Below are positions 22,501 through 33,829 of a DNA stretch of 64,000 nucleotides, in pieces; position 1 is the first letter of the stretch, and each line of letters begins with the position of its first letter. The notes beneath the pieces were generated by a model. That model did not search any database. It had not been told where the DNA came from and was given only the letters and a program-made list of their open reading frames with translations. Position numbers and translations under genes: made by a program. Source of the DNA: Hyaloperonospora brassicae. Its lineage: Eukaryota > Oomycota > Peronosporomycetes > Peronosporales > Peronosporaceae. The stretch spans positions 83,892 through 147,891 of the forward strand of contig CANTFL010000421.1 of the NCBI GenBank assembly GCA_947650285.1, read 5' to 3'.

Positions 22501-24396
22501 AGCAAACTTGCAGATATCAGGGTGAATCAATTCAAGCGCCATATATGAATATTCGTGACCGTGTGTATGGTTTCACACGGTCACCTCCAACTATATCACA
22601 AATACGGCCAAGTTTTTATCAACACGAGTCCACCTAGCCCATCATACCGACGGAGACACAATGTGAGGAAATCAATGTGCACGAAAACGGAAATTCGCAC
22701 CAATAGTAGGTCGTCTAGGAGTCAGTAATGGTTTGATGTCAAAGGAATTTTACAATTCTCTTCCCCTACAATGGTGCTTGGGCCTAGATCTTTTGGTCAC
22801 TCGGGCGTTTATCGTGTATACCGAAAAAATGTTGTAAAAATAAAGATAAAATTTGCGATATAGGCGTCCAAGGCAAAGGGATTGCAGCTAAAAAGTGACA
22901 CTAAAGGATCTCCGGGTTATCTGAGGATGAGAGGGGCTTTTGTTACAAAAAATAAAAGAACACGATCGAATCATGGGTCGAGAAGAGAACCTCGACTCCA
23001 TCCTGATGTCATACCGGGACCAACACGAAACGAGCTTCGTTTAAGGATATAAACGGTAAAAACCTTGCAATTATGAACGAGCAAGATTTATCCAAGTGCA
23101 ATCTCGTGATGTCGAAGAAAAAGTATCAAATGCAAAAAGGGAAAATAAATAAGTGACCAAAACGAAGCAACGCAATGGCGCCATGACAGCAGGCTATTGG
23201 CCAATCGAATTTGTGGGAAATGACGTGACGATGGAGGGTTGGCAATTGAACCTAATTTTAAATTTAAAAAATTTGGAAGGCACATAAGTAGTTGTACCCA
23301 GTGACATGGCGTTACAAATATATAAGCCTAAGATGATAGGAAATGTACAAAGTTCTTCTTCAACCATACATGCAACATTTTAGCACTCAAGATGCAATCA
23401 ACGATATTATTTTAGCTGCTACGAAACGCGTAATTTGTCGTGGAAGTATTTTACGCATAAAACTATTGGAGTGCAAACAATATCAGGTGATCGATGCGTG
23501 TCTATCGCAGTATGCGAGGTTATCCATTGACGGTCGAGAACATTTTTGTAGATTTAGAAGGTACTGCTATCGTAGAGGTATCTATCGAATATCTTTCTTA
23601 TTTGTATCACCACACCTCAGCTAAATAGGTGATCAAATCAGATGATTGATCTTCCATTCAGCTATGTCGCTAGGTTTTAGTGGATCAGCGCACCTGCGTG
23701 ATCGCGTAGAAGGAACCAAGACCGAACGGCAGTTGAAGGCAGTATAAGCCAATGAAGATGCGACATCGTCTATTTAAAGACTCCTGCGGTCAAATTCAAT
23801 GCTGCAAGTAAACTATATTGACAATAATAACGGATAATACTCGTCTGGTGATCTGGACGAGCCTTAAAATTAGGAATGTACGAGCTCAAGATACTTATAC
23901 TCCTAACATATAGATAAATCGGTCGGATCGCGCCGTGGTCGATCCGACACCAATGACCCCGAAAGTTTCGATCATAATAACTTAGGACAGAAGAATTTGA
24001 GGCGTTCGCCAGTAGCTTCCACGGAAGCCTTGTTAATTAGTGGCATAGTCACACGGCGTAATGGGGTTCCGTCGATCACATAATCGTAGAAGCTCAATGG
24101 CGTATACCGAGACAAAGATCGAGAAAGAAAATATCAATGCGAAGTACAAATTAGTTCGTATTCAAGCGCCGGACATAGAAAAATGCTTTTTGTTTGGCGA
24201 CTTGTTGACACACCTGGAGAGGAACTGGTAAAGCCAGCTTAGATCGTTCACTCAATGTTATTGGAAACAATTGTGATCATGTTTTATGATGAAATACAAA
24301 GAATACGGTCTGTCGGTGGTCAGACAATATCATCACGCTCCAAAGTAACTTATTGAGACCCAAATTGATTAAAACGACTTAATATTGCAGCGTTCA
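19591..24396. other. Long unassigned stretch between E1 and element F
   Basis: It is mostly AT-rich. Two open frames of possible interest are a 124-codon minus frame at 19754-20128 (contains EFGTNHVVIAMGKDLLEAIY) and a 93-codon plus frame at 23343-23624; I recognise neither. An Arg/Asp-rich piece lies at about 21881-22110. Low-AT sequence at 20820-21240 has no motif I know. This could be old repeat debris. Confidence 0.4.
21881..22110 (+). other. Arg/Asp-rich open stretch, possible gag linker relic
   Basis: In one plus frame the sequence reads DRNQGRNRDQESDREKR ... RDGDQNSIRDYDGDNDRD, with one stop in about 75 codons. Such RD/RN-rich segments occur between capsid and zinc knuckle in oomycete Gypsy gags of the E1 type, so this may be a plus-strand relic. 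The same bases are dense in GATC and CGATCG, which by themselves encode Asp, Arg and Ile, so the composition could be a by-product. Confidence 0.3.
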
Positions 24397-24926
24397 TGTA
24401 ACGGAATTACACGTCGACTGGTAGTCGACAATAAGTGTGGTGCAGACAAGGGATGGGATCCTCTTTTAAAATGATATTAGAACACACGATCAATATTTGA
24501 AGAATGATGTCTTTAAACCATTGATTAGGAGATCTTTGGAAGAGGTTTATTCAGGACATTAGCGAGTAGGTTAATTACGTTGTTCTAAGGTGATCTTTTT
24601 GGTTAAAAAAGAAATAAATGCAGTTTTCATTTCAATGCGATAGACAAGTGCCTCGTTGAGGCGTCTTGTGATCGTTGGAAAGATATCAACGCCTTGTTAA
24701 GACAGCTACTTCTTGTGCACTCTGTGCGTCGATTCTATGAATCCTTTGATATTTTTATATTGGGAACGTACGCTCTCTAATCTTGTTGACTCTTTGAGTC
24801 GGGTTCTGTGAACCAAACCTAAGCTCTCCGTGCTTATTGACTCTTCGAGTCGGATTCGTAGAACCAAAGTTGCTCGAGGAGCGTTAAGTCTTCCTCTGAC
24901 TTAAGGAGCTGTGTAGCTCCGCTACA
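24397..24926 (+). repeat. 5' LTR of element F
   Basis: It starts TGTAACGGAATTACACG and ends GCTCCGCTACA. Blocks shared with the 3' LTR are TAGAACAC, GCCTCGTTGAGGCGTCTTG / GCCTCACGAGGCGTCTTG, AAAGTTGCTCG and AGCTGTGTAGCTCCGCTAC. Small hairpins with 3-nt loops are packed near its end (GACTCTTTGAGTC, GGTTCTGTGAACC, GACTCTTCGAGTC, GGAGCTGTGTAGCTCC). No TGG-type primer site follows at the expected place. Confidence 0.65.
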
Positions 24927-25016
24927 CTAAATAACACCTGACGTCAATTTACATATAAGTCATTACGACTGACCTCTGTGAGGATAAAGCACCCCACACC
25001 CCTTCATGAGGCTTAG

Positions 25017-26014
25017 ATGGTCGCGCTTGATGAGCTGACCACGGCTGTAGGCCCAGAGAATGTAGAGTTTCTAGCCGCACAATATCCCGATGTGCTCAAT
25101 GCACGAGTTAAGACCTTCATGCAGTATGAAACGGCCTTGTTGGGGCATGTTCAAAACCAAGTTGCGACGGGTATGCCAACAAGCTATGTGGCTGTGCCAG
25201 ACGAAGAGGCTTATCCTCGTCCCCTTCGGGTGGACGTCAAGGATTACTCCGTTTAGGAGGGGGAAATGTCACCCTCTGGATCCGTGTGATTGAGATGGCT
25301 ATGAGATCTGGCCTCATCTCTCTTAAGCACCAGTGAGTCTTGCTAGCCATCTCTCAGATCGATGGAAGAGCTAGTGAATGGGCTCTGATGTGTGGCACGT
25401 CGGTCGACTTGGCGTTTCCCATATGGTATTCGCTCGAGTAAGATCTTTTACGAGATTTCCCGACGCCGAATCAGGCTTATCACGTGCGCTCACGCTTCTT
25501 ATCTTCTCGTCTGGTTACGAATGAGTTGACGGACTATGTCCAAGAGTTGAGAACTCTTTTGGATGCTATGAAGTCTGACCCTCTCCCTGAGACAGTCTGT
25601 CTGACTGTCTTTATGGAAGGTCTTCGCAATGGCGTTGCCAGGACCGAGGTCTTTTGGGTATGTCCCTCTGCTTTTGAAGAGGCAATGAGTATCGCTCAAA
25701 ATGCTGAGTACAACTTCATGTCGGCTTGCCTTCGTTGAAATTTGTAAAAACCAAGCTTTGCGAGGGCAGCCTCAGTAAATACTCTATTTTACTGTAAGTC
25801 CAAACCGATGGATCTTAGTCCTGTTGAAGATGAAGGTGGAGCTGAGCTTCATGTTGCAGAGCAACGACAGAAACGGAGAAGCTGTTACATTTGCGGAAGC
25901 ACTAAACACTTGCGCCCCACTTCTCCTTTACGTGAGCAACGACAGACTCCTATGAGTCGAAACCCGGCCCCAACAAGACCTGGTACGACACGGGGAAACG
26001 TCGACACCCAGTAG
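25017..26014 (+). pseudogene. Gag of element F
   Basis: The first frame (25017-25256) has VALDELTTAVGPENVEFLAA and RPLRVDVKDYS. A later frame (25484-25738) has the capsid part VRSRFLSSR..., LTDYVQELRTLLDAM and LPETVCLTVFMEGLRNGVAR. A third (25808-26014) has PMDLSPVED and the knuckle CYICGSTKHLRPTSP, where the final Cys of CX2CX4HX4C is Ser. Gag binds and packages element RNA. Two frameshifts separate the parts. Confidence 0.75.
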
Positions 26015-26069
26015 GCGCGGTCACTCTACTGAGGTAGAACTAAGTTCTGTCACTTCTCTACGAAGAAGA

Positions 26070-26678
26070 GTGAAACAGGGCGTAGACCCAAAGAGCTCTG
26101 TGCCCGCCAGCCCAGAGCGTGGATACAAGCCTGGCTTGTTAGTTTTCGAGGCGAAGATCAAAGGCTTTGAGAAGCATTGGTCGATCCTGATCGACTCCGA
26201 AGCATCATGCAATTATGCTCGACATCATTCCCTTGAGGGAAGTCAGCGATATGCTAAAGCGCTCAAAGCGCATCAAGGTGCTTTGATCATCGTTCGTTTA
26301 GCGACTAGTAGTCGCGTCACAGTGCCTAAAGTTCCGTCAAACTTAGGTGTGAAGTTCTCGGACTTTGACAGCATTGAACGCTGTATTTTCCTCGATTTGG
26401 ATTTAAGATATGATCTCATTCTAAGTTTGTCTTGTCTAAGAGGCCATGTGCCATGGATTCATTGGAGGTGTAAGACCTTAGGCGCAACGCGCAATGTTCC
26501 TAGCAAAGCTTTGGGGAGTCATGAACCCACCTTTGCTAGGAAACAAAAGCGCTATTGGCGCGAGAAGTTGACGGAAGATGTCCATGTGCTGGACGTTGGT
26601 ATGTCAGTATTAATTTACTCCAATGTCAATGACATAAAGATTGAGCGGAGCTTTTTCATTGTAGTTAAAGGAAGTTGA
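26070..26678 (+). pseudogene. Protease of element F, catalytic loop altered
   Basis: A 202-codon frame has SILIDSEASCNYARHHS where Gypsy proteases of this group read ALIDSGASxNFVR. The glycine of the DSG loop is Glu, a GGA-to-GAA type change that should abolish activity. Downstream DLDLRYDLILSLSCLRGHVP matches the D.KFD.ILGLPWL flap region. The catalytic Asp itself is kept. Confidence 0.65.
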
Positions 26679-27525
26679 ACTCCGTTGAGTGATACTCGTT
26701 GTTATACTGAGTCACTGCATCCTGCAAGCATAGTTGGCCTAGGGCCTAGTCATAAGGATGTGGTTCCTATGATTTGAGTGAAGTGGCACGTAAAATTCCA
26801 GTGAGAGAGGGCGGCCGAGATGACACCATACTGAGTGTCGGCTCTGACATTGTTGGCAAAGAGCACAAGCATTAAGGGCTAGGCCGGGGTGCTGTACTGA
26901 GTGGTACTTGGAAATCCACTGGGTGAAGTGTTCGAGTTACGTAACTCTACACCAGATGGCGTTAAAGACATGAGCTCTCGCATAGAGCGTGCTAAGACAA
27001 ATAGCAACTACAAGGGCCCTACTGTCCCGGCCTCTTGGAGGCTTAAGGTTAGTTCGAGTAAACACTCCCGGCGTCGGGTATAAGCTGTTAAGCGCCAAAC
27101 ATCCGAGGTATCATGAAGTGATAATATTAATATTACACTCTATACACTTGTCAATGGAGTGACTGGCCATATTGATAGCAACATTAGTCTAGACACTCGT
27201 CCGTCCTTGGATACTCTCTTTAAACAAGAAGAAATGTCTGGTGGCGAATTCACCCATGCCTTGCAGGCAAATAAGTTATCCGATTTAGTTTTTATTCGAC
27301 CCGACGTTTAGTTAAACTCATCCTCGTTATAGGACGAGTCCATCCTTGAGGACACGAAGCGACACTAGGTGAGCGCAATGGGTGTGCGATCCTTAAAGGA
27401 TCCTCTGGATCCTTTTCGTCGTTTTGTTAAGTAATTTAAAGACGTGGTGAGTCCCGACCCACCTTCTGGTTTACCTCCTGATAGAGGTGTCCGTCATGTA
27501 ACTGACTCGGTTACTGGAACGAAAT
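26679..27525 (+). pseudogene. Decayed protease-RT linker of element F
   Basis: The sequence lies between protease and RT domains. Plus-strand frames are broken and no motif was identified. Confidence 0.4.
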
Positions 27526-28187
27526 ATGGGCAACACGGCAGTGTCTTTACCAAAGGAACAGTGTGACGTCATTGAAGAATTTGTATTTGCAAAGCAAGCG
27601 ACAGGAATGGTAAGTGAGAGCCGGACTCCCCATTCCACACCGACCTTCTGTGTCAAAAAGCCCAATGGGAAGTGGAGTATTGTTCATGCTTACAATAAGC
27701 TTATTGCTGCCACTGCCCTGGATCAGACACAAATCCCTAGGAAAGATGTTCTTCAGAACAACATGGTGGGATGTACCATGTACAGGGCGCTCGACCAAGT
27801 CGATGATTATTACCAGTCGCTTATGCGTAAGAGTGATATCCCGCTGATAGAAATTAGCACTCGGAGCGGTTTGCTCTGGAAGTGGCTTAGGATGCCACAG
27901 GGGTTGTCAAATGCCTTAGCTTCATTCAATTGTCTTGTGCACGACTCTTTAGACCTCATCGAGATTATGCACGGAAATACTCCGATGACATCGTTGTCCA
28001 TAGTCGTGTTATGAACGATCGGTCAGATGTGAATAATCATATCGACCATATACGAGCGGGGCTTGAGTGCAAGCGCACAAAGAATTATATGCCAACGCAT
28101 CTGAGTGCATCGTTGGTGCAGAAGAGATTCCTTTTCAAGGGTGATTCATTGGATAGCGAGGACTTCAGAGGATACCCGCTAAGGTAA
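27526..28187 (+). pseudogene. Reverse transcriptase of element F
   Basis: The frame 27526-28014 has STPTFCVKKPNGKWSIVHAY, QIPRKDVLQNNM, ALDQVDDYYQSLM and LRMPQGLSNALASFN, the finger and palm blocks of Gypsy RT. After a frameshift, 27930-28187 has KYSDDIVVHSRVM with the catalytic box as YSDD. This is the normal motif order with one frame break between the GLSN block and the catalytic box. Confidence 0.8.
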
Positions 28188-28396
28188 ACGCCAAAGTTGA
28201 TTGGCCGGCTCCAAAGAACCGAAAGGACTTACTTGAGTGGCTTGGCCTTGCCAATTATATACACAAGTATAGTGCGAACTACGCAGACATGGCTCGGTCA
28301 TGGTCTAATCTCCTACAAAAGAATGTCCGTGGTGCGGAACTAGCACCGAGCATGATACTTTCCAAGCAGTTAAATAGAGTATCTATCATACGTTAA

Positions 28397-28920
28397 CCCC
28401 TTGGCCTTTCCGATCCTGATCGGCCTTTCAGTGTCGTCTGTGACGCATCTGACTTTGCCATAGTCAGCGCTCTGTAACAGACAGATTTTGATGGAAGGGA
28501 GCGCGTCATTGCGTTTATGTCCCTACAGCTGAAAGCAGCGGATAAGAACTATCCCGTTATGACAAAGAGCTACTTGCAATGAAGTATGTTTTGTCTAATT
28601 CAGAGTCCTTCTTCTTTTTCGCTCGAATCCATTTGTGACCTATACAGATCATGCGTCACTACGCACTGCGACATAGACGCTCCACCTCTCTAAGAGAATG
28701 GCTCGTTGGCTTTCCTTCTTTGCAGAGTACAACTTCGAGGTGAAGTATAAGCCGGGCAAGCAGAAATCTTCGCTGATGCGTTGTCACGCAGGCCTGACCA
28801 TGAGCCTGCTCATGTGACGACTCTGTCGTCGTCGGTCACTGACCTAATCCGTACGGCATATGCCAAGGATGAACACTGTGTAGCCCTGCTACGTGCTCTA
28901 GGGAGAGAGGAGTTTAAGGA
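28397..28920 (+). pseudogene. RNase H of element F
   Basis: Plus frames give FSVVCDASDFAIVSAL (first Asp), RERVIAF, TYTDHASLRTA (TDH block) and RMARWLSFFAEYNFEVKYKP, then DALSRRPDHEP-like sequence. The blocks are in order but spread over at least three frames with stops. Confidence 0.65.
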
Positions 28921-28933
28921 CTCAGACAAATAG

Positions 28934-29640
28934 TTGCCGGCACGATTACGTGCGAGGCTACATCGATATTCCATCGATCACGGCCTGTTGTGCTATAGCA
29001 CGGATGTGGAGGATACCCCTCGCATGTTTATCTCTCATGATGAGGAGTTGAAGTATTGGATCCTCTATGAGGCACATGATACTGCGTTGAGTGGTCATCT
29101 CGGTCTTGAGAAGACCCACGGCTCAGTTAGACGATGCAATTGGTGGTCCAAACTATACAAATGGGTGAGTACATATGTGCGTTCGTGTGAAACGTGCCAA
29201 CGGGTGAAACCCTAAATTCATGCGGCTGCGCCGCTAACTAGTTTGCCTGTACCCAAGGGGTGTTAGGAGTCCATCAGCATGGATTTCCAGTTTGGTTTAC
29301 CGAAGAATGCGTATGGTAATACGATTATTGTGGTCTTTGTTGGTCGTTTGAGCAAGATGGCTCATTTAGCGGCAGTGCCGGATTTCACCGATGATGGGGG
29401 TATAGCTACGCTGTTTATTGATCGCGTGTTTCGACAACACGTTTTGCCGTTGGCAATTGTCTCCAATAGAGATCCTCTATTCACAATGAAGTTTTGGAAA
29501 TGCATCTTCAAAGTGTTCGGCACACGATTCGACATGTCCACAGCGGATCATTCGCAGACCGATGGTCAAACCGAGCGAGTGCATAGCATCATGGGTGACA
29601 TCTTGCGTAGTTTGCCCTGTAACTTGTAAGCGTTGAAGTT
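28934..29640 (+). pseudogene. Integrase zinc domain and core of element F
   Basis: The frame 28934-29215 has the HHCC zinc domain (HDTALSGHLG ... VRSCETCQRVKP). The frame 29279-29629 has MDFQFGLP (first Asp), FVGRLSKMAHLAAVPDF, AIVSNRDPLF and DHSQTDGQTERVH (Glu). The second catalytic Asp, normally VSDRDP, is Asn, so strand transfer should be lost. One frame break lies between the domains. Confidence 0.8.
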
Positions 29641-29839
29641 CGATGCTTCCTGTTGTTAAGCTTGCGTTGAATAACGCCAGCCATGCCTTTACCGGCTACT
29701 TCGTTCTATGTGAATGGTCTCACACCCTCGCGTTCCGTAAACGTTGACACTACGTGGTTCAGGGCTTGGTGGGGTAAGAGCTGCCGACCGGCTTGCTAAT
29801 ATCAGCCCTGCTACTATTTAAAAACAGGTAAGCGAGTTT

Positions 29840-30180
29840 GTCTCAACGCGATTAGATGTCTTACGACATGTGCTTGATCCAGTGGCTGATAGCCAAGACA
29901 AGCAGAATGAACAAGATGATGCTAAAGGAAGAGGTTGTATTAAACGTTGTGAGGTCGGGGACCAAGTTCTGCTTTATGCTAGATCTACTTACAAACGTCG
30001 TGTCTGCTGTCTTCAAGACAAAGTTGCGTCCGCGCTTCATTGGACCATTCACGGTCGTCGCCAAGAAATGACTTGCTTATACGCTCATCCTTCCGCGCAA
30101 ACTGCGCACAAACCTCGTGTTCTACGTTGGTTTGCTTAAGCCGTATCGGGATCCGTCCCACGTGAACTTGATGGCGCTTG
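29840..30180 (+). pseudogene. Integrase C-terminal (GPY/F-like) domain of element F
   Basis: The plus frames encode VFKTKLRPRFIGPFTVVAKK with the GPF motif, followed in another frame by LPRKLRT-like and FYVGLLKPY-like sequence ending in SHVNLMALA. This domain binds DNA and helps target integration. Confidence 0.7.
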
Positions 30181-30426
30181 CGACGCATCAATTGGCCTTG
30201 CCATCGGTTGCTTAATCTATATCAGAAGATCAAGCTGAGCCTCCATCCAAGCTTGGCCACTTTCAATGCCTAGACACGTGCTTGGCCCAACTTCAACACC
30301 TTAACACGAGCTCGAATCGCGTCAAACGCACTCTGAGCCTTATTTAATGTCTCACGAAGACCACTCATCTTGATAAGCACCTTCCCATACTCCTCCTTGG
30401 TATACCAACCACCTCCGACGCTGCGA

Positions 30427-30575
30427 GATGAACAAGGGAACCGCCCGTTCTATGTGGAGATACTCCTGAAACGACGTCGTCGTTAGGGTCAATTCCAGTA
30501 TCTAATGAAGTGGCAAGGGTATCCGGAGTCGGATAACTTATGAAAGTATTAGATACCTATTAGGCAGGATTGCTA
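30427..30575 (+). pseudogene. Chromodomain of element F
   Basis: The frame at 30427 reads DEQGNRPFYVEILLKRRRR, a stop, then QFQYLMKWQGYPESDNL and a second stop. The V-E-x-(I/L)-L and YL.KW.GY blocks are the core of chromodomains found at the end of chromovirus integrases. Two stops interrupt it. Confidence 0.65.
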
Positions 30576-30599
30576 ATACGCCTTGGATGTTTTTGGGAA

Positions 30600-31479
30600 T
30601 CTTGGCAAGGGTCATCCCACGACCGAGCGCGCTTCTCACCACAAGTGGTGGGAAATAGCGACTTGCATCGCACCATTGGGTCGGAAACCGCGGTTACCTG
30701 CGTAGCCAAAGCATAGCGTGTTCGATTCTACAGTTGGCCGTTGGCCTTGACGTATTCATACCGAAGCTTTCGTTCCAAAATATTATAAGCCACACCGGCA
30801 CTCACTCTTAGAGCTGTCATGCTGCTGAGGTGTCGCTTGCAGTACGCCCAGCGTATGAATTGGTTGACATCCTACTCAGGTAACTCACCGGCAAACATCA
30901 AAATGGAGACGCCCTTAATCCGATTAACTGATTTACTACGATCTAGGGTCTCACGGTGTGCCTTGTACCGACCTTGTGTGGTCAAGAATGATACGAGATA
31001 TATCTCATGCAGAAACTGGAGGAAGGCGGTATCTTCTTGCGACGTAGCCCTTGGGGCAGTGGCCTGTGTTAAAAGGCTACGGCCATCCGTTTGACGGAGA
31101 CTTTGCTCCACGTCAGGTGTTAATAACACATAACTGATAAGAGTCGAGTGAGCCTCTTTAACTGAGCGCGACATAGAGATCTCTCCTCACGCTGAAGAAT
31201 AAACTCATGTTTCTCGTCGAGTGAATTAATGATGATTTGTTCACCAGAATCTTTTGCATGATGCTGCACTTTTGGCGCATTAGTTTTACCACGTTCAATG
31301 AGCCGATTTGGCGCTTTGAGTTGTCGAGCCTCAGACACAGATGGGGGTGGACATTGTCCCGTCATCTCCCTTGACCTTGGTATCGCTACAGTGGTCCACA
31401 TCCTCATCAAAATCGGGGTAGGGGGAAAGCGTCCGAGACTCGTTAGGTGGCGATGCCATAGTGTTTCGTTTTTTTGCAT
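30600..31479 (-). other. Possible antisense ORF in the 3' region of element F
   Basis: Minus-strand frames of 119 codons (31120-31479, with EKHEFILQREERSLCRAQL) and 100 codons (30872-31174, with QFLHEIYLVSFLTTQGRYK) overlap between the chromodomain and the 3' LTR. The position is the same as for the antisense ORFs in B, D and E1. I see no clear similarity to those proteins, and no second copy is available for comparison, so coding status is uncertain. Confidence 0.3.
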
Positions 31480-31544
31480 ACCGTGGGGTTAAAGCGTACA
31501 CACAACCACCTCTTCGAGTAAAGAATTAGATAATTTCAGTCTTG

Positions 31545-31556
31545 TAGGGGGGGTGA
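31545..31556 (+). other. Polypurine tract of element F
   Basis: TAGGGGGGGTGAAG lies about 30 bp before the 3' LTR start. It would prime plus-strand synthesis. The distance to the LTR is longer than usual. Confidence 0.45.
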
Positions 31557-31581
31557 AGCGCGGTTGCACAATAGGTGTGTG

Positions 31582-32039
31582 TGTAACGAGTTACATTACA
31601 CGTGTAGTACACAAAGGTCGGATTCCAATAATAAATGATAGTAGAACACCGTATCAATTGTCAGGGGCTGACGTGTATCAGCCACCGGATTAAGATCTTT
31701 TAAGAGGTTATTAATTAATTAGAACAGTAGTAACTAGGTAATGTACGTAGTTCCGAGGTGTTCGTTTTGACAGACAGAAAAAAGAGTTCAATTACCATTT
31801 TGGTCAACATAAGACACGTGCCTCACGAGGCGTCTTGATCAAAAAAAAGAAGGCCCTTTGGAGGTTGCTGCTCTTGAGCCTTCTGTGCTGTGATTCTCTT
31901 GTATCGTTTTGTTCCCCTGGAACAGGGACCTGAAGCCATCTGAGCTTATTAATTATCTGAGTCTGGTTCTTTGAACTAAAGTTGCTCGTAGAGCATTTAG
32001 TATTCTACTGATTTAAATAGCTGTATAGCTCCGCTACCA
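31582..32039 (+). repeat. 3' LTR of element F
   Basis: It starts TGTAACGAGTTACATTACACG and ends near GCTCCGCTACCA. It aligns block by block to the 5' LTR but with many differences and small indels. Confidence 0.6.
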
Positions 32040-32494
32040 AACTGCTTCTGCAGTCACGTGCTTTGATACCGGTGACCGCTTACCAGTAGCCAGGCGATAT
32101 ATGTTGCTGGTGGCATCCCCGTGCGATGCGTCATCGCTTAGGCATAGCTCTCGTCCGATCTGCGAACGATTGAGCGGCCAATGTGGGGCCTGCCCTCACT
32201 CGTGGCAGCAGCCTTACGTTCGGCGCTGTTGTATCGGAAATTGCGCAACAGGTAATAAGACTTTGGTTGATGCTTTCTCCCCTGTATGCATTCCATGCAC
32301 ACTTAATACTTGTCCTGCCTTTTAACTCGCAGGGAAAATACATCGACGAACGTAGTCTACAGACGCACATCTCAAATTGCGGTGTCACTTGCCCGAAACA
32401 TTCCAGCGGCATTGCCTTACGCATGATAGAGTCGCCCTCAGTAATGTAGACCATGTAACGTAGAAGCGATGATATCGTAGGGTGATAAAAATAG
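32040..32494. other. No recognisable feature
   Basis: Overlapping open frames on both strands (88 and 107 codons, 32131-32454) are mutually exclusive and match nothing I know. Confidence 0.4.
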
Positions 32495-33650
32495 GGGAAA
32501 TAAAAGAATGCCCTATTTAATGACGAAAATAAAAAAATGCCCCAGATGATTGGAAATTAAAAAAATGCCCCACGTTCTATCATACTAAATTTTATCTAGC
32601 ACACATATAACCAGACGTCCTCAATCATTTTTTCCATTTTACGGCCGAGACCAACCCCCGCCCTGTTTAGGAAGCCGCGGAGACGGTTCTGCCGCGGGCG
32701 TGCTGCGCTTGCAGTCACCAGTTTCCGGCGCAGACGCGAGATATGAGGACGTAAATAAATTTAGTCGGTGCAAATGTTGTTAATGTTATTGTTATTGTCA
32801 TTGCTTTTGTTTTTGTTGTTTTAGTTGCTATTGTTGATGTTGCTACTGCTGCTGTTGTTCTTGAAGAAACTGCGGTTGCTGTTGTTGTTAATCTGTTGAT
32901 GATGCTACTGCTTTTGGTGATGCTACTGCTGTTGATGCTGCTACTGTCGTTGTATGTGCTGCGGTTGCTATTCATGATAATCTACTTATGGGATTGCATT
33001 TTCGCGCTCCCTAACGTTTATGCGTCGACTTGACCCGTCGCCATTCCGCAGCTGGCGACGTCGAAGCTCGCCAAGTCCGTTCCGACGCCGACGGAGTTTG
33101 AGTCTCAGTCGCATTCATCCTCCGAGTCGCAGCAGGAGCTCGAGTTGTGGACGTAGCAGCCGGAGCAGCCGCAGATGAAGATTTGGTCGCGTGTGGCAGC
33201 AGTTATATGCACCAGATGCAGTTGTTGCAGAGGATGAATTTGCGTGCACGAACGCCCGCAACAAGCGCGTAAGTTTCTCAATGACAGACATCGTACATTT
33301 TCGTGTGTGTGTAGCTAGAAATAGATGATTGCGGTGCTGCACTTACCGAGCTGCTTTAAGACTACTAAACCGGTTTACTAGAGCGATTGGATTAAAGCAA
33401 CTTGTACGTTAAAATGCCAGCATCTACTATAAGGGATTAGAGTAAATTGCATAGCGCTCATGGAAACTGCGTTAAGAACCGTAATCAACAGAACCAGAAC
33501 TTGGATCGATGTGTTGCGCTTGAGTTACTTAAGGCGTGGCTGCATCGTGATTCTCGATATGAGAGGCATTTATGTATGCATGACGTGGGACATTTTTTTA
33601 TTTTCCCATTTATCTGGGGCATTTTTTATTTTCGTGATAATTACGAATTA
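32495..33650. mobile_element. Candidate non-autonomous element with inverted ends
   Basis: The left side (about 32515-32585) has ACGAAAATAAAAAAATGCCCC and then a second ATTAAAAAAATGCCCCACGT unit. The right side (about 33580-33640) carries the reverse complement of the same two-unit block (ACGTGGGACATTTTTTTATTTTCCC, then CTGGGGCATTTTTTATTTTCGTG). The interior is about 1 kb with no transposase and a trinucleotide repeat. A piece related to the sequence just outside the right block occurs at about 52418-52480. Exact termini and target duplications are not resolved. Confidence 0.45.
32772..32970. repeat. Degenerate (GTT/GCT)n trinucleotide tract
   Basis: About 200 bp of imperfect GTT, GCT and ATT triplets on the plus strand. 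The minus strand reads as a Ser/Thr/Ala-rich frame, which I take as a by-product. Confidence 0.8.
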
Positions 33651-33829
33651 TTGTTTAGGCCACGACTAGGGGCACACCCCACTTTTGCTATTGACACACC
33701 CTATTTTTGCTACGGGTATACCCACCCTTTCAAAGTGGAAAATAGGACTTCACATTTTATGGTGCAGAATGAGTGAAATACGTAGTCACTTACTAGAGAG
33801 AGATTTAATGACGCTCTATAAATGTAAGA

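Larger units (their letters stand above)
24397..32039 (+). mobile_element. Element F: decayed Gypsy element with chromodomain
   Basis: The order is 5' LTR, gag, protease, RT, RNase H, integrase, C-terminal domain, chromodomain, possible antisense ORF, purine tract, 3' LTR. The two LTRs align with clear divergence, so the insertion is old. The flanks (GTTCA before 24397, AACTG after 32039) do not match. Several frameshifts and the loss of two catalytic residues make it inactive. Confidence 0.8.

Noticed and set aside
24360..24930. Inverted short repeats in the F LTR as a CRISPR-like array
   Set aside because: The units are palindromes of different sequence, not direct repeats with spacers, and the context is a eukaryotic retrotransposon.
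32715..32975. A Ser/Thr/Ala-rich minus-strand protein
   Set aside because: It is the translation of an imperfect trinucleotide repeat.
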